Below, piece after piece: positions 8,470 to 22,589 of a stretch of 64,000 nucleotides of DNA. The notes beneath the pieces are model-generated. The model ran no database searches and was not told the origin of the DNA. It saw only the letters and a program-made list of their open reading frames with translations. Position 1 is the stretch's first letter, and each line of letters starts with the position of its first letter. The stretch is from Spirometra erinaceieuropaei. Lineage: Eukaryota; Platyhelminthes; Cestoda; Diphyllobothriidea; Diphyllobothriidae. The stretch lies in NCBI GenBank assembly GCA_902702965.1, contig CACRXP010000089.1:578282-642281 (forward strand). The letters are read 5' to 3'. The position numbers were made by a program, and so were the translations under genes.

Positions 8470-11400
8470 TTATTTCTGATAAGACACGACTTTTTGAGGA
8501 ACAACTGTGACTTAGAGTCCAAGTTTTGTGGCAGAGGTTGGCATTTTTTGACAGGTTCCCGATGTGCAGATAAACGTTTCAGAAGTTAGAGCTGGTGCAT
8601 TGTGAGCTCTTGTCCAATTTATGAAAATGCTGACGAGGATACGTTTATGGCCAATCGCTCTAAGCTCCCACGGAGAGCTTTGCAACAGATCAGCCATATC
8701 TACCGTTTTGCCGTAATGAACATCAGTTCCAAGATAAAGCAGCAACTTATTTGTCACTGTTTGAGATAGGTGTGCTGCCACTGCTTAGTAATTGCAACGT
8801 ATCCTCTTTGTACTAAGCACCTTATCTTTGCTAGACTTCAAACATTACAGCAGACTAGGACATCAACGAATATCATTTGGTCGATTTCACATCCTTCTAT
8901 TTTAATTTTTGTGTCTGCAAAGACGTCTATCACGTCGCTTAGAATACGGTTTCGACTGTATTTAGTAAAGTCCGGCGCACCTTTATATGGGCCTAGATTG
9001 TTCCTTTGAACAGGAGGCGCGTCTTGAAACTGAGCCTTTTGGATTTAACCTATTTCTACACTTCAAGGCGATTTTCCGTTCAAATTTCATCTTCAGCGTA
9101 ACTGACAACAAGAGACACTATAAAAGTGGCGTTTTTCTTTCACGTTCTCCCACGTTCTCTGCTGACGAAATAGATGTGACCCATAAATCAACAGCTTAAA
9201 TTATGAAACTTCAAAACAGTCTGCTTTTTGGCATTCACTTGAAGTGTCTTTGAATTTATGCTTTATCACTGTTGCTCGTTTGGCATGTCATGGGACTAAC
9301 CCAAGACCACTGTGTGAGCTTTTGCCATACGCCGGATCATGGCCAATATCGCCTTCGTATATGGTTGCAGACAAGTTTGCACTCCTTCTTTTAGCTTTTC
9401 TGCCGAGCTATATTCGGAGAAACCATGAAATTGGCAAAAACCATGTATGCTTTTGACCGTCAAAGCAGTGTCGAATCGTCAAGTGTGCGTTTTTTATTAT
9501 TCACAATCAGGAGGGAATTTTATGCACTGCACATACGCCAGAGAAGACAGCTGTTTCATGACAAACATGCTGCAATAAAACAGCACCTCTCAGATGGTTG
9601 CTACAAGATGTTTGGAATAGCAACTACCAAAAACGATTATGTCAAAGACTGAAAGAATTGGGCTTTATTGTGCATTATTATTGCCTCAAACCTCATATAA
9701 CACGGCGCATTCACTGGCCAAGATAAGATTTATATTCTTAACTACGCGTATAATTTGTCTAAAAGAAATGAGCAATTTTTCCTTCTCGAACATTTAGTGT
9801 GTATACATGTTTTCATGGTTACTTGTTTCTGCAAAGGAGGTTGTATTAGTCAAACGAATAATCGCCAATCAAAACGGATGTAAGGGGACTAGTCTTCTCC
9901 GCTAACTCAAGGCACGAGGACGCCCATTCGATTATTAAACCGTTTCTGAATTGCTAGAAAGTGGCAGTCGACTAGATGTCAGCTAACCATCTCGGGCCAG
10001 CTTCGAGGCACTGACAAAGGGCTCGAAACTTCCACTCTAGTGGAAAACTGCGGCGTCAGAGGGTGTGGTTAAACGGGTAGTTAAGTAAACCATATGCTTT
10101 GCAGAGGCCGCTCACCCGAACCCTTTAGCTACCCTGGACCAAGCGGAGAATTATGCATCCCGACTCACGTCACGTTTTAGTGACAAAACAAAAACACATC
10201 TTAATGACATACTTCCCTGCTACTGGCCTTGTAGCCGGACCAAAATTCCTACCTGGTGTGTAACACATTCAGCCAAACTTCCAAGTTTCTTCCTAAGTCA
10301 CACATACAATTCGCAGTGTTTTGTCTTGTTTGACATTCCGCTACCGTACCGTAATGGTGCGTGTCATATGATGATAAATCGAAAACGCAAGCTTGATGCC
10401 TTTGAGGTCCACGGCAGTTTTATAAGCATAAATGAAAATGCCTTCAAATTTCCTAGTGAATCATTCTGTTTCTGAATCATGTTCATGTTTGGCTTTTGAG
10501 ACAGCATTAATGGACACTTATTGTTGTCGCTAATTATAATCTTAGGGCGGGTCGGGAGCATTAGAGGAGTTAATAATTATTTCGGCGATCGAGTCATTTG
10601 TTAAGCATACGTCGGATTTCGGCCAAATCACCTGCTTGGTTGAATATTACAAAACATATAGAGGTGTATTTTATGCAAATTTTACTACATTCCACGGGTA
10701 AATTTACATAAGCTATACGTGGTCAGCAATCGACTTTTAAATAAACATGTCCAGCCAGATCGTTTCCCGATGATGAAATCGACAAGCTGGTAGAAATGTC
10801 CTTGCATTAAGCAGAAGTACTATACTAGTAACCGGAGTTTATAGACCGACGGAGTTGTGACGGCAACAGAAATATTTGGCTTGTAGAATTATGTGTCGCG
10901 CTTGTCCTAGCGAGATTAAATTATCTGTCTGGGAAATGCGGTAGATAATATATACAAACACATGATGTTTTTGAGATTTCGAAGCAGTTTAGCGTACGAC
11001 TCTCTTATTTAGACGGGGAAAAAGTTATTAATGCCATATAAATGAATAGTTTTTGATGTGTTTAAATTATAAAATAATTTACGTAAATATTTCCGTTCAC
11101 AACCTGCTTTTTATTCCCTCTTTTATTTCGAGATTTCCATGGAGAAAGATCTCAGAATATATTGGCTTTGTGTTGTTGATTTGCAATGACAATGTTGCCA
11201 AAAGACATTACAACTCTCACTAGTACGACCATGACTCGACCTGGTGGATCAGAAATCATCTCAAGGTCAGTATTTGACATGACACGAGGTTTTGAAAAGG
11301 GCAGATAATTTTGGCCGCATACGACGAATGAAAAATTCAGGTAACATCCCTGTATGCGATTGCGAAATGCGAAAATCACAAAAGTAACTAGAAATGACAG

Positions 11401-12935
11401 TTTATTCTCAGGTTGCAAGAGAAGGATTGTCCTAGGAGGTCGGTCTTTTTAAAGAATACAATCAGAGCTTTACAAATCGTGTGCGAATATTAACGTTTTG
11501 GCCGTAAGAGACGAAGCAGTACTTCAGTTCTCAGGCTAAAGTCAGTTGAAAAAACTGTCATATACATATGGAAGTGAAACGCTGAAGATTCGGACTCATG
11601 TAAAACGGTCTGGAAAACATAATGCGTTACGCCAAAAATCAAGTTATCTTTCAATGCAAACATAAAATAGTTTGTTTCTAGGAGTACAATTTGCGTGACA
11701 CTATTAATTTCCAAAGATACCTAGGGAGTTCAGCATGGTTTGGTCTTTGGATACGACAGTGAGGAGTTTAACCATGCAAGAATGAATAAGCTTACTTCAA
11801 GAAATCTTAATGCATTTATTTGAAAGATGTTAAGTATTCTTAAAACTGTGAAATGTCAAATGCAATATTCGAACATATATAGGGGTCATAAACAATAGAA
11901 AAACTTAATGGTATCTATTCTTTTGAAAGTAGGGAAGTAAAGTGGATTAAAATAAACAAATTTGAGCATTTTGGTACAAACAAGCAATATAAAACACAAT
12001 TCGGACTGCGTAAAATAAAAATTTGGTAAAAATATGCATGGTGTTAATGACTTTATCAAACTTCTTCTTATATTCATGCGTTCGAGACAATAAGTTTTTC
12101 AATTCAAACCACCCAACGTAGCGCATTCAAGTTAATTTTCGGCCATAGGTAAAGTAGTTTTAACTTCGCAGCACCATTTTTAAGTCATTAATGGTCCTCT
12201 GTTACAAATTAAAACCAATATGGCATGCCCACTTATATTTTAAGCAATGTTTAGTAGGATTATATAGTTAGATGTCAGATTCGTATTTGCGTGCATTCTA
12301 CTGTCCAATACACAGCCGGCAGGCCTGGTATACCTCCAGGAACTGGGATGGGAAACATGACCTTAAGAATTCCTTTACAAGTTAGTGATTTTAGTTAAAG
12401 TAGATCATCCCAATGGCGTCTCTACGAACCTGTTCCCTGACGTATTTCGACTCTAAGTTGTGAACAGAGTTCTGAATTTTTTATTCCGCTTGCAGAAAAA
12501 ATGACAAATTAAAACACCAAACAAACTCCAAGAGCAACTTTTCACCAATTTCTTCTTTCAGCAAGTCATATTGTACAATATTGTCTATATTAATGCGAAA
12601 CGCCTAACCTGAACATATCGCGAGAACGGAAACTTAAACTTCAAATCCGTGTTATTTCATAAAACAGGCCGCAGCCATGATGCCAGAATATCCTTTATTT
12701 GGCCAATCAAGTTCAGATTATTGGCCCAAAAGCACTTTGGTAGTACTTAGACGAAAACCTAGAGGCTATATGAATCGCATTACTTAAGCGGGTTCTGTAA
12801 AAATGTTTGTGTGAATTCGAAAGTTTGCGTGAGTTGAGACCAACATGCCGAATCAGGGCACGCAAAATAAATCTATAACTGCTGGTCAAAGTAATTCCTA
12901 ATATAAATTTAGCATATCCTTAGGCCCATTTCTTA
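8470..12935. other. Gene-free AT-rich spacer
   Basis: I see no gene. Around 10000-10330 base composition rises slightly and a string CTGACAA-AGGGCTC-GAAAC (10011-10030) faintly recalls a hammerhead box, but the core is wrong. Open frames are below 90 codons without family resemblance. Confidence 0.4.
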
Positions 12936-12939
12936 AATA

Positions 12940-13912
12940 CAGTAGGTGGGCTAACTCATGAAATGTCAGCCGAAGTTCAGAAATGCGTTTTCGTTTCGAA
13001 AAGTTAAATTAAGCAGGCTTGTAAAACTAGTCAGCCTGCAACATGATTCTATAACATTTAAATTACCTTAGGATGCCGGCTTTCGAATGCACTTTTTCTG
13101 ACTGCATGCAAAAACTAAACTCTTCAAAAAATGACTACTTTGTAGCATGAATTTTTCTCGTTGATTTTCGATGTCTAATTATTTTTTATGAAAACATGCA
13201 TAAAATAATCACTCTTTCGCTCACTCGGTGGAAATTTACGTCTTCTCCCAATTTTATACTCATGGGAGGGAAATAATTCGGTTTTAAAAACGTTTTCCAT
13301 TTTCCGAATAATTTTAAGCCCGCTCTGCCGTAACGCTTGGATCCATGTTTTCCAAACTACAAGCCGTATATTTTCCGCGTACCGAAAACCACGTATTTCT
13401 CAGCGGTGATAAAGGGGGACTATATAGGGTTCATAAAATTTAGCAGTGAAATTGATTCATATTGTTAATTTTACAAGCCACACTGTTAAATACAGAAACA
13501 TGATGATTTATGAACGGCCATTTCCCGGTATTTAAAAGTATCGCAATTAACAACTCTTTAAAAACCGAAGTATTTCCCGCCTTTTAGTAAAAAAATTAGG
13601 AGAAGACGTAATTTTCCACCGAATGAGAGAAAGAATGATAAGTTTTATGCATGTTATTCATTAAATATAATTTTACTTTTAGGGACATCGAAACTCAACG
13701 AGAAAAATTCACTTTAATTAAGTAGTCATTTTTGCAGAGTTTTGTCTTTGCATGCAGTCGACAGGAATTTCATTCGAAAGCCGGTATCTTGCAATATTAT
13801 AGAATTCTGTTGCAGGCTGACTAGTTTTACAACCTGACTTAATTTGTTTTTTTCGGAATGAAAACACATTTCGAAATTTTGGTTATTGTTTCATAAGCTA
13901 GCCCACCTACTG
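12940..13912 (+). mobile_element. Long-TIR Tc1/mariner-type MITE, copy 1
   Basis: The element starts CAGTAGGTGGGCTAAC at 12940 and ends with the reverse complement (GCCCACCTACTG) at 13912, bounded by TA on both sides (12938-12939 and 13913-13914). This is the Tc1/mariner target duplication and CAGT terminus. The inverted arms run about 350 bp each (12940 to about 13290; about 13550 to 13912), with shared blocks such as the GGTGGAAA-TTACGTCTTCTCC segment. A unique centre of about 260 bp holds no transposase frame. It is a non-autonomous element that could fold into a long hairpin. Two more copies lie at 35966-36952 and 37351-38312. Confidence 0.75.
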
Positions 13913-13929
13913 TATACAGAATCTCTTAG

Positions 13930-16640
13930 GCCCGACAACCAAATTAGCCATCCTTGGATGCTAAACATCCACATATCTCAGGTAAAGTGGTTGAATATTC
14001 TGTTACACAATCCATAAAAATGTGTATTTGTTCCCTAAAATTTCGCCTGAATTCTTACTGAAAAAAGACTTTGGCGTGCATCATGTACTCCATCGTTAAC
14101 ACTGATATTGTTAGGCTGAGTAGCTCGTAAACATCGTTTGAATAGTCATACTTCGTAGCATTTATCTGATCCTCCCTGATTTAGCAAAAGAAAATAATAG
14201 AACGGTCGGTGTCAGCTTCCTTTTCATCCTTTAATATGGTGCTGTCGCATACAGTAACGATGACAGTTCTGGGATCGGCGTCACTAAAATTTCACTGCAT
14301 ATGCGTTCACTAAATGGGATATCCCTCGCTTTAAAACGTATATCGCCAAAATTTTAAACAACAGGTTTTCTTCGACTGGACGGACATTATAGCGCATAAT
14401 AGGCAACGTTGCCTCTGTTGGTTATCTACCGACTTGTGTTTGGTCAATTTATGATCTTATTTGTTAACCATTTTCGAACCACTTGGTTTGCACAGGAAAT
14501 TCATAGACTTGGTTAACAACAACTGAGTGATATCCACGCCTGCCTCAGAGATATTTAGTGTATATCATTTTAATCATCCATAATTAGGTTTTAATCGGTA
14601 TAACAGTTATTGGATGCCGAAAATCACTTCTATAAATAACCATCTATTATTTCGTAGAGGGTCTGGACAGCTTCGCCAATCAGGGTATGATAATACGGAA
14701 CCGCGCTTACAAACAGTGCATGATAAATATTCGTATCCATAAAAATACCGAATTTCGAAATCAAAAACGGTCGGTAGACAGCAGTTTTGGAACTCCGTAG
14801 CCGCAATACACGACAGTACATGTGTCATCTCAAGTGGCAGAGCGGGAAAGGGACATTTTAGTTACGACCAGACGGGAATACCGTGATATGGGCACAGGGC
14901 TGATAAAACCCACTTAGAGGAACTCGCACTACAGAGCAGGCGGATGATTCAACGATGTTAGGAGATTCATGCCAGTACTGTGAATACGAATTACAGAGAA
15001 ATATTTCTAAAGAGAAGTTTTGCCACTAGTAACGTTAACTCTCGCGCTGCTCAATCCTCCCAAAAAATTTAGGCAGACTGAAAAATGGTCATTTTCTGAT
15101 GTAATCACCCTGAACCGACAGTAAGTCCTTGCAAACGTGGTTATTTCACTAAGAAACATTAGCGTACTGATGAATGAATTTGTATGGCAGCTCCTGGCGC
15201 AGTAACAAAAAGTGGATCCGGCAATTACCGCAACTGCTAGCGCAAACGGCTATTAAAGGCCCATAATAACATACACAGATTAAAATAAGCGGTCTGAAAT
15301 GGAAAGTTAAATATATAACATTCTCCAAACCTTGTATTCCCACGTTTTATTATTAGTCTTCCTACTAAAGCTTCCCTGTTGTACTTACTCCACACACAAG
15401 GAGGAACGTACCCTTTTAAGTTTCCATGAATTGTACAGTAATTACAATGCGGCTAGTAAAAAGATCGTTGGCTTCTTATCCGAAATGCACGTACTAGCAT
15501 TAAGAACGCTTGAGCTGCACTGACACAATCTTTCTCGGTAGCCACTGCATGGTATGAAGTGCGGCACATTCGGAACCCTGTTCCCGAGAATATAACATGT
15601 TGAATATTAGAAAGTTAATCAACAGTGATAGTGCAAAACCGCATTTATGTTACCTGCGACCAACCTTACAACTGTGCTTGTGTCGCTCAATGAAGTATGC
15701 AACCGGTGGTATGGGTAGTGAGGGGAAAAATTCTGCTGCCACTTAGTTAAACAGATATGCAAAATTTACCATAACAACATAGAAATTGCGAACATTCAAG
15801 AAAAATCGTAGCTCAAAGTGTCGTTTTATAAGTTTATGAAAGCAGACCAATAAATCTGCTAACCGTTGCTTACTCAGCCGAAAAATCACTTAAATGTAGA
15901 ATTTGTTTAAATACTCAAAAATTTGGTGAATAGTAAACATACAGTTACTCTTACTCTCCTGAATCGGCACGCTTCTACAACAATCTGCAAGCGTTAACAA
16001 CTTCAAACCATAATTAGTGGCAGAAGAACAAACTTGCTAGTTACTTATATTTGTTTTAAATTTTGCCCCTCATAATTTCTGAAGATCTGACACTTTATTA
16101 TATAATTAGAGGAAGTAATATCCAAGATGGCTTATTGCGTACACTCAAACACCCCACAAAATACTACTTGAATGAACCAGCAAATTCTCTTTGTTATTGG
16201 TACACTATTAACGAGGTTCATTCTCTAATTATATTCCAGGGGGATTATCCCGTCTGAGGCTCCTAGGTTATCAATACGTTCCCCATATTTCTAATTAGGC
16301 TCACAGAGAAAAAATTGCAAAAGCATATGCATGAATAGTTTTATATCATTACGACAGGCGCTGTCGATTTTAGCTATTGTCGTAGAATTTTTTTTCCCAA
16401 GACTAATGTCGGAAAGAAACAAAAAATATGCTCATTAGCGTTTGGAGTTAAAGGCCCTTGTAAGCTCACTTCACTAAACTTACGTAAATGCCGCAAAAAG
16501 GCAAAACATTCATCTGTCCCTACGGCCATGATAGCCGAATATCTTTTTTTATGCCAAATGTATTTGCAAAACGGTGAAGTCACTAACTCTCTGATTTTGT
16601 ATCTAGTTAGCATGTACACATCATTCAATCGATATTGCAA
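13930..16640. other. Gene-free AT-rich spacer
   Basis: I see no recognisable gene. Overlapping minus-strand frames of 63-73 codons at 14607-14828 look random. A weak inverted repeat (TATAATTAGAG near 16100 against CTCTAATTATA near 16225) is the only structure I noticed. Confidence 0.4.
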
Positions 16641-16653
16641 AGAGCAAACTTAC

Positions 16654-16909
16654 AGCAGATTGCGATGACGGGCTCCCCCTCGGAAAGAAAGAAATCGAAT
16701 TCAACAATATATGAGGGTATTAGTTGCATGGGAATCCGATATTTGGCCTCTTTTTTCTCATTATCTTGTGCTGCAGAGACGACTAACTTTGCGTTGTTTG
16801 CGGCGTCTGCGGCTGCGTCCAGCGCAAATGGAAGAACAGTGCTCACAGTGACGTCATTTGGAAGATGTGGCAGGAGATGTGCGATGCACAGGACGGCGAC
16901 GGATTGTAG
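16654..16909 (-). CDS. Possible internal exon of a host gene, HEAT-like content
   Basis: On the minus strand a frame is open through 104 codons (16625-16939), in a patch richer in G and C than its flanks. Inside it, a pyrimidine-rich tract ending CAAAG (acceptor AG at 16910-16911) and a strong donor GTAAGT (16653-16648) would cut out an 85-codon exon, phase 0 at the start and phase 1 at the end. The translation has hydrophobic helices (AVLCIAHLLPHLP, then VSTVLPFALDAAADAANN), the pattern of HEAT-type repeats of phosphatase regulatory or importin-like proteins. I do not recognise a specific gene, and no neighbouring exon is obvious. It could be a chance frame: the opposite strand is also open for 111 codons. 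Confidence 0.3.
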
Positions 16910-16929
16910 CTTTGAGGCAGGAGTTGGGA

Positions 16930-18045
16930 AGAGGGACAATCTGTCATGTATAATTGCATGGTCTTCTTAGCTGTGCTATATGCACAGAGGAGTCTTTGCA
17001 ATACGGAGAACTATGATTTATAAGACTTTGCAGAGCAAAGTTAAAGGACAACAATCGCCTTATATTTCGGCCCGCAGCAAGTAGTAAGATGCTAAAGGCG
17101 CCATGCGCGTTGTCTGGCATTGTGCTGATGCACCTACACCAGGTTTAGTTGTGCTTTTATGAACAAGTTCCACGCTGTTGCTGGCGTTTTTATTAAGCAC
17201 AACAAAATACTGGCTAAGTACTTCTAGATCGTTCTTATCTGACCCTCTTCTAGCTCTGACTTCGCAAAAATGCTATCTGAGCCCAGACTGCACCCTATTA
17301 AAAGTTCCAATATAGCGGGCCACATCAGATAAGAATGTATAATCTGTCTCCAGATTCGCCAATTCCTCGTCTCCCATAGCCTCAGTTCTACAATGAAAAA
17401 AATAAGCAGTCTCCTCAAAGGTCAGTGAATGACTGGGGCGTTTAAATACCAAGGGGCGTTTAAACCGGAGCGAAACGTTGTAGTTGTTTACACTGCCCCA
17501 ACTATGCCCTAAAGAAAAGAGAGCGGTAGATTGTATCTGAAAACTTACTTTCCACCATGTGTTTGCGTGAGCTATGCACTAAGTTAAAACGCTGAAACCT
17601 GAGCGATATCGCCGTCGATTGCCCCGAAGTGATTTTGAGTGAATGATAAGATTATAACATGTAGATTCGAAAATATGGGTGTGCAAAATGTCTAGAATCG
17701 CCACGTTTGCTTGTGGGGTGATAGCAGCCTAAAAACGCCTTCAAGCACCTGAAAACAAACCGCGATTTCTAGACGGCTTTTGCTAACCACGTTCCGGTTT
17801 TCAATAATGCTGCTGCACAGAAAAGATAATCTCGAATGTTATTCGATTACTCGGGGCCAAGGCAAAAATTTAGTATGTAAGATGACGGCATTACAAAGCA
17901 AGCCAACCAACATTCAAGTTTAGTCAAAAAGGTCGCTGTGTCAGCTGAGTCTGAGTCGGCCTTCTTGGGCACCCTCAAATATGCTGCAACCTGTGCGCTA
18001 TCGACCCACATTACACATTACAGAGCGCCATCAATGCAGTCATAG
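16930..18045. other. Spacer without recognisable genes
   Basis: No gene seen. A string at 17470-17495 (GCGAAACGTTGTAGTTGTTTAC) recalls parts of the PLE family B arm but is too short to assign. Confidence 0.35.
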
Positions 18046-18059
18046 GTAAAGTAATTAAT

Positions 18060-18554
18060 TTGAAGAGGAAGATGGACTCACCAGAGCAGGCTTATTAAGA
18101 TACGGACGTTTCGAAGAGCTTGGTCCATTGTCCTACGTCATCACAATCGTAGAGTTCAAAACCAAACAGCCGCAGTGGGCTTAAGAAGGCCATACGGAGA
18201 CAGCCCGACGGCGTGTTTACTCAGTGAAGAAGAAAAAGAACCACCGGACCGACCACCGGACACTAGTTCAGTCGCCTTCCCCGGCGGAGTGGCGACTCAC
18301 AACGCACTCAGACAAAACGCCCGCCAACCATCGCCGAGAGGCCGAGGCAGCGAGGGGAGAGAAAAATCGATCAGCACGAGGCCGACCAACATGGCACGCC
18401 ACTTGGGTTTCTGGTCGATTAAGTGCATTTTACGCTTAGACAATGAAGAGCCGACCAAGCTGTTCGAAACGTCAGCATCTTAATTAACCTGTTCCGGTGA
18501 GCCCATCTTCCTCTTCAGATAATCAACCCGGATCTCTCAACTTTGCCAATCTAA
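18060..18554 (+). mobile_element. 495-bp PLE-type mini-element (family D) with inverted arms and 12-bp TSD
   Basis: A perfect direct repeat AAAGTAATTAAT flanks this block (18048-18059 and 18555-18566). Inside, the left arm (about 18060-18125) is the reverse complement of about 18450-18520. Both hold the blocks GAAGAGGAAGATGG, CTCACC, TTAA-TAAGAT, GACGTTTCGAA and AGCTTGGTC. Between the arms is a GC-rich core with a 102-codon open frame (18175-18483) of Arg/Pro-rich, low-complexity content. The layout (inverted arms, GAAACGTC box, 12-bp duplication) matches the PLEs elsewhere in the window, so I read it as a PLE insertion cut down to its 3' UTR. No reverse transcriptase is present. Orientation is inferred from the GAAACGTC box in the right arm. 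Confidence 0.55.
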
Positions 18555-18569
18555 AAAGTAATTAATCTA

Positions 18570-21500
18570 TTTACCCTCCAACATCTTGCTTCAGTCCACT
18601 TCGTTTTGGCCGATTATCGTCTTGCTTCCCAGCGGACTCGGAACTAATACATACGAAACCCTGTGTCGTAATTCGTATACAGTTTTCAAATGTCCATAAC
18701 ACAAATGTGCCTTTAAATACTGCATCCTGTCTTGTCAAACATGTGCCATTTGAAAACTGTGAAAAAAGTAAACCATCCCGAATAATCATGTCACGCTAAA
18801 ATCGTGGCTCTCAAGCTGATAGGTGAAGCAACAACACAGTTTTCTTTTAATACGAGAATACGACTACAAGGGATTTCAATTAATTAGACCCTAAAGCACG
18901 CCTCACTTCTGTGGAATAGGATATAGTGCGTATCCTACCCTACAGGAAGAGGTAGCTTCTCGACAGCCTGTTAGCAAGCTCCAATTTTTGATAGATTCTA
19001 CTCGGACACACAATTAAACCAAAGGAGAGTAAAGCGAAAAAGGCAGATTCATCGTTGATAGAGCGTCTGCTTTCCCAATGCAAACAAACGTAAGCGTTTT
19101 TAGACTATCGCGGTGCGCTAAAACCCAGGACTTGAATGTATTCCAAACGATGTAATAACACAATTCAAACAAGGATCGGCATCCAGGCTGTAGCATATTC
19201 TTCTTAAGAATAGATCACATAACACTGGCGCCGATTTAGGTCCGAGACTTCCTGCATGACGCATTATATATTTGAAGGGAGATCACATGTAGAATTGCTG
19301 TTCAACCCGGTCAACCAGTGTTACCAACCGAAAGCCTGAAAATGATATATACGAATCGCATTTAATAGACACGGCCCATGTCAGATGAACTTTAAATAAA
19401 ATTATGCGTATATCACGAGCGCGCTTAACTCGTCAACTAGTGACGAAAATTGCACCTCACGGTGTCGAACCATAATTAATGGGTAACAATGGTATCCATG
19501 GGTACTTAAGATTCAAATTTATTAACTCATTAGAGACCCTTTTCAAAACATGCCGGTCACAGCATCTGGCACATTCACACCTGTGGAAGCGAGAGATTTT
19601 GTAAAAAGAAATCTTTATTTAAATCTGTCAGACGATTTTGGTTTTCCAAAATGTCTCATTAACACTTTTTTACATTAACAAAATTAAAATAATGAAGCAG
19701 CAGGTCTGCCTTTTTGTAACGCGAAATTGCAAGCAAAAATTTGCCTTTTCTCGTGAATGGCTAGTTCAATACTGTACGCGAATACCAAGTGCGAAGAGTC
19801 CACATTTAACATAAAATTGTTAGTTCGATAACCACATTTCTAGTAAAACTCATATTAATGCTTCTTACAAACTGGAACTATCAAAATGTATCTCAGACCA
19901 GTTATTACGGCCTTGTATTCTCCTTCGTATGTATTTAGGTCATTTCAATATACCAGTTCTCAAATCTATTAAAACTTGTCATTGCCTACTAAAAGGATAC
20001 CTTAAGGTGTTATTTCGTCCCAGTATATCTCGACCCTGATTGCGTATTCGTAGTCACTACAAATTTAAAATGACGTCTGAAAAATCGTGATATCAGAAAC
20101 ATTTACCTCATGCAGATGCGTTGTGTGCGATATGAGACATCTTAGTGACTAGAGGTATGCATGTCTACTAATTTCATGTGCTCTTCGAAGATACATACTT
20201 AGTTCACATCCTTGTGTCTCATAACATTTACTGATTTTCTTTGTATAATAATTTAACCTGTGCATGTGCCTTAACGTTAATTTAACACGGCGTGAGAGTG
20301 TTTGGATCGACAAATAACTAAAATTGGATTCTTATCTTAGACGGCTATAGAGGATAATTAGTTCATAGCACAAATTCGTAGAAAAAGTGTCTTTTCTAAG
20401 CTAAAAGTTCCCGTACTTATTTTACTTCTGTTCATAAATTTTTTTCTTCTGTGCATAAAGCATGTAGTATCATGTGAGAACGCCTTAAATCTATCATGAA
20501 TTTGAACTATGCATGAGAGCTCTTCTGGACTTTGGGAGATGTGATTTCCTATGTGATGTGAACAGTTTTCCAGTCCGGAAATTTCAGCTCACGGAAATTT
20601 GGTTTAGAAGTTGTGAGTGCCTATAGTGGGTTCCGGTCAATGCTTACAGTAAATTTGTGCAAAATGTTTTCGTTGGAAAATCATTGTACAATTTCATCTA
20701 ACAGTTGAATTCAAGAAGCTTAATATAAATATGAGCGTATCGTCCAATATGTACAGAATGTAAATGTATTCGACAACGTTTAAGTTAATTTCGTATCCAC
20801 ATTCTGCTGATATGTAATTTTTGAGAATGGACGGCTAACAATGAAATAAACCGGGTGTTGTAAAGAAAAGAAGTACACAAAAGGTAAAAGCCCAGTGGAG
20901 TTCGTTAATCAAGTTTAGAAATGTTTTGGCACTTTTATTAATATCTTTGCGGCATGTTATACGTAATTATGGTTAAGAGCTGGAGGTTTTCTATTTTTCA
21001 GCTGAATCGGTTAGATGGGCGGTTTAATCAACATCAATTAAAATCTGTCATGCTTTGTAATAAATGCATAATATTTTGATGATAATCTGGGGATTAAAAG
21101 ACTGGCATTTATCAAAAAGCCTTTCCTTACTTAGACTGGGATATCTGCTCGTACAAAAAACGTTATACAGCCGAGACATAGCTACCCAATAATTAAAAAC
21201 AAAAGGCCTCTCGGATGAGGATATCCGATTTACCTGGGGTCGAAAGACGCTATTTCGAAAAGCATTAATTGCACGTGTAAGACACTTCTCGCAAAGGTCC
21301 TCAGGACATGAGTATTCCGCAAGTTTCGGCAGAGATTCCATGGCAGACAGCTAATGAGGACAAAAAACAACTGATATACCCTAATATTTCAAAAAGCCCC
21401 CATAAACAAACACATTGCTTTGACAGGTTTTATTTGTTTTGTGACATAATGGAAACGTCTAGCATACACTAAGTTGTTGAACGGGAGCTAAAATATCTAA

Positions 21501-22585
21501 AAGAAATAAAGTTGACATTTCTTATGATATCGTGTCGCTTGAGTAGAATCCGATTTCGTATAATGTCTAGAACAATCAAAATTGATAGGCAAACGTTTAA
21601 CTGTGGGACATTTTGAGATAAGTATTAAATTTTTCAGTATCAAACAAAATTTGATGGAATCTACAAAACTCAATTCGTAGGCTAAGATGACCTTTATCCG
21701 TGCACCTAAGTCATGATGTCCTTCATAAATTTTTGGAAACTGCTAGGTTTGTGTATTTCCAAAGTGGTAAAATGTCAAGATCCGCAAAGACGAAGCGGAA
21801 ACTATCAACAGGATGACTTTTTTTTACAAAATTTCAAAATAGCTAATCAAGAAACAGGATGCTTTCGCCGCGTGTAAATGCGCACCCAACGCCTCGGCCT
21901 AAATTGCATGTCGTTGGTGAAGACGGCAGTTGCAAATGTTCATGTTAAGCCATGCGCGTTATTTACTTGCAGATGTCTGTGATAGACTCGCAGCAAAGAT
22001 GAACAACCCTTGGCTTGCTTGGACCGATTTGCGCAGACCTATCGAAAGACGCCGATTGAGACCTAACTATGTATTTGGCCAAAATGTGTACCTAGTTTGA
22101 TCGAGTTTTATCCAAAAAATCAAACAGGAGAATAAATACCTGAGCAGGTGATAAAATACCCGATAAAGTAATGTCCGCTCAGATAGCAGCGATGGCTCTG
22201 CTCGATAGAGTGGCAATATTTGACAGCGCTTTGAGTACTGATATTAATTTATTTCACTTTATTTTGCCTCAACACTTTCCATACCATTCGCACGTTGTTG
22301 AAAGCAAGAGCTTTGGAGGGGATGTCGTATACATTTTATGCTGTTCTGATTTTTATCAGGCCCATATAACTAGGATATTGATATTTGCTGCGTGTGACAA
22401 GACGGTCTCGGACCGACGTATACTTTGCAGAAAGGGGAAGGAGAGCTAGGACTTTAGTCATGACGGACGTTGACATACCAAAAGAATCACCTGGGTGGAT
22501 TCTGAGCTAAACAGAATCCTACTACTTATTTAAGTGACTAATTGGTTATCCTAAGAAAACTCTGACTGTTTGGCCTGGTAGTCAT
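18570..22585. other. Gene-free AT-rich spacer
   Basis: No gene or repeat family recognised. Frames at 21048-21341 (minus, 97 codons) and 22171-22449 (plus, 92 codons) have no family resemblance and poor start and splice context. Confidence 0.4.
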
Positions 22586-22589
22586 CTGG

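Noticed and set aside
10008..10032. Hammerhead-like string CTGACAA-AGGGCTC-GAAAC
   Set aside because: The core box is wrong (A where G is required), no stem II closes next to GAAA, and no stem I partner was found.
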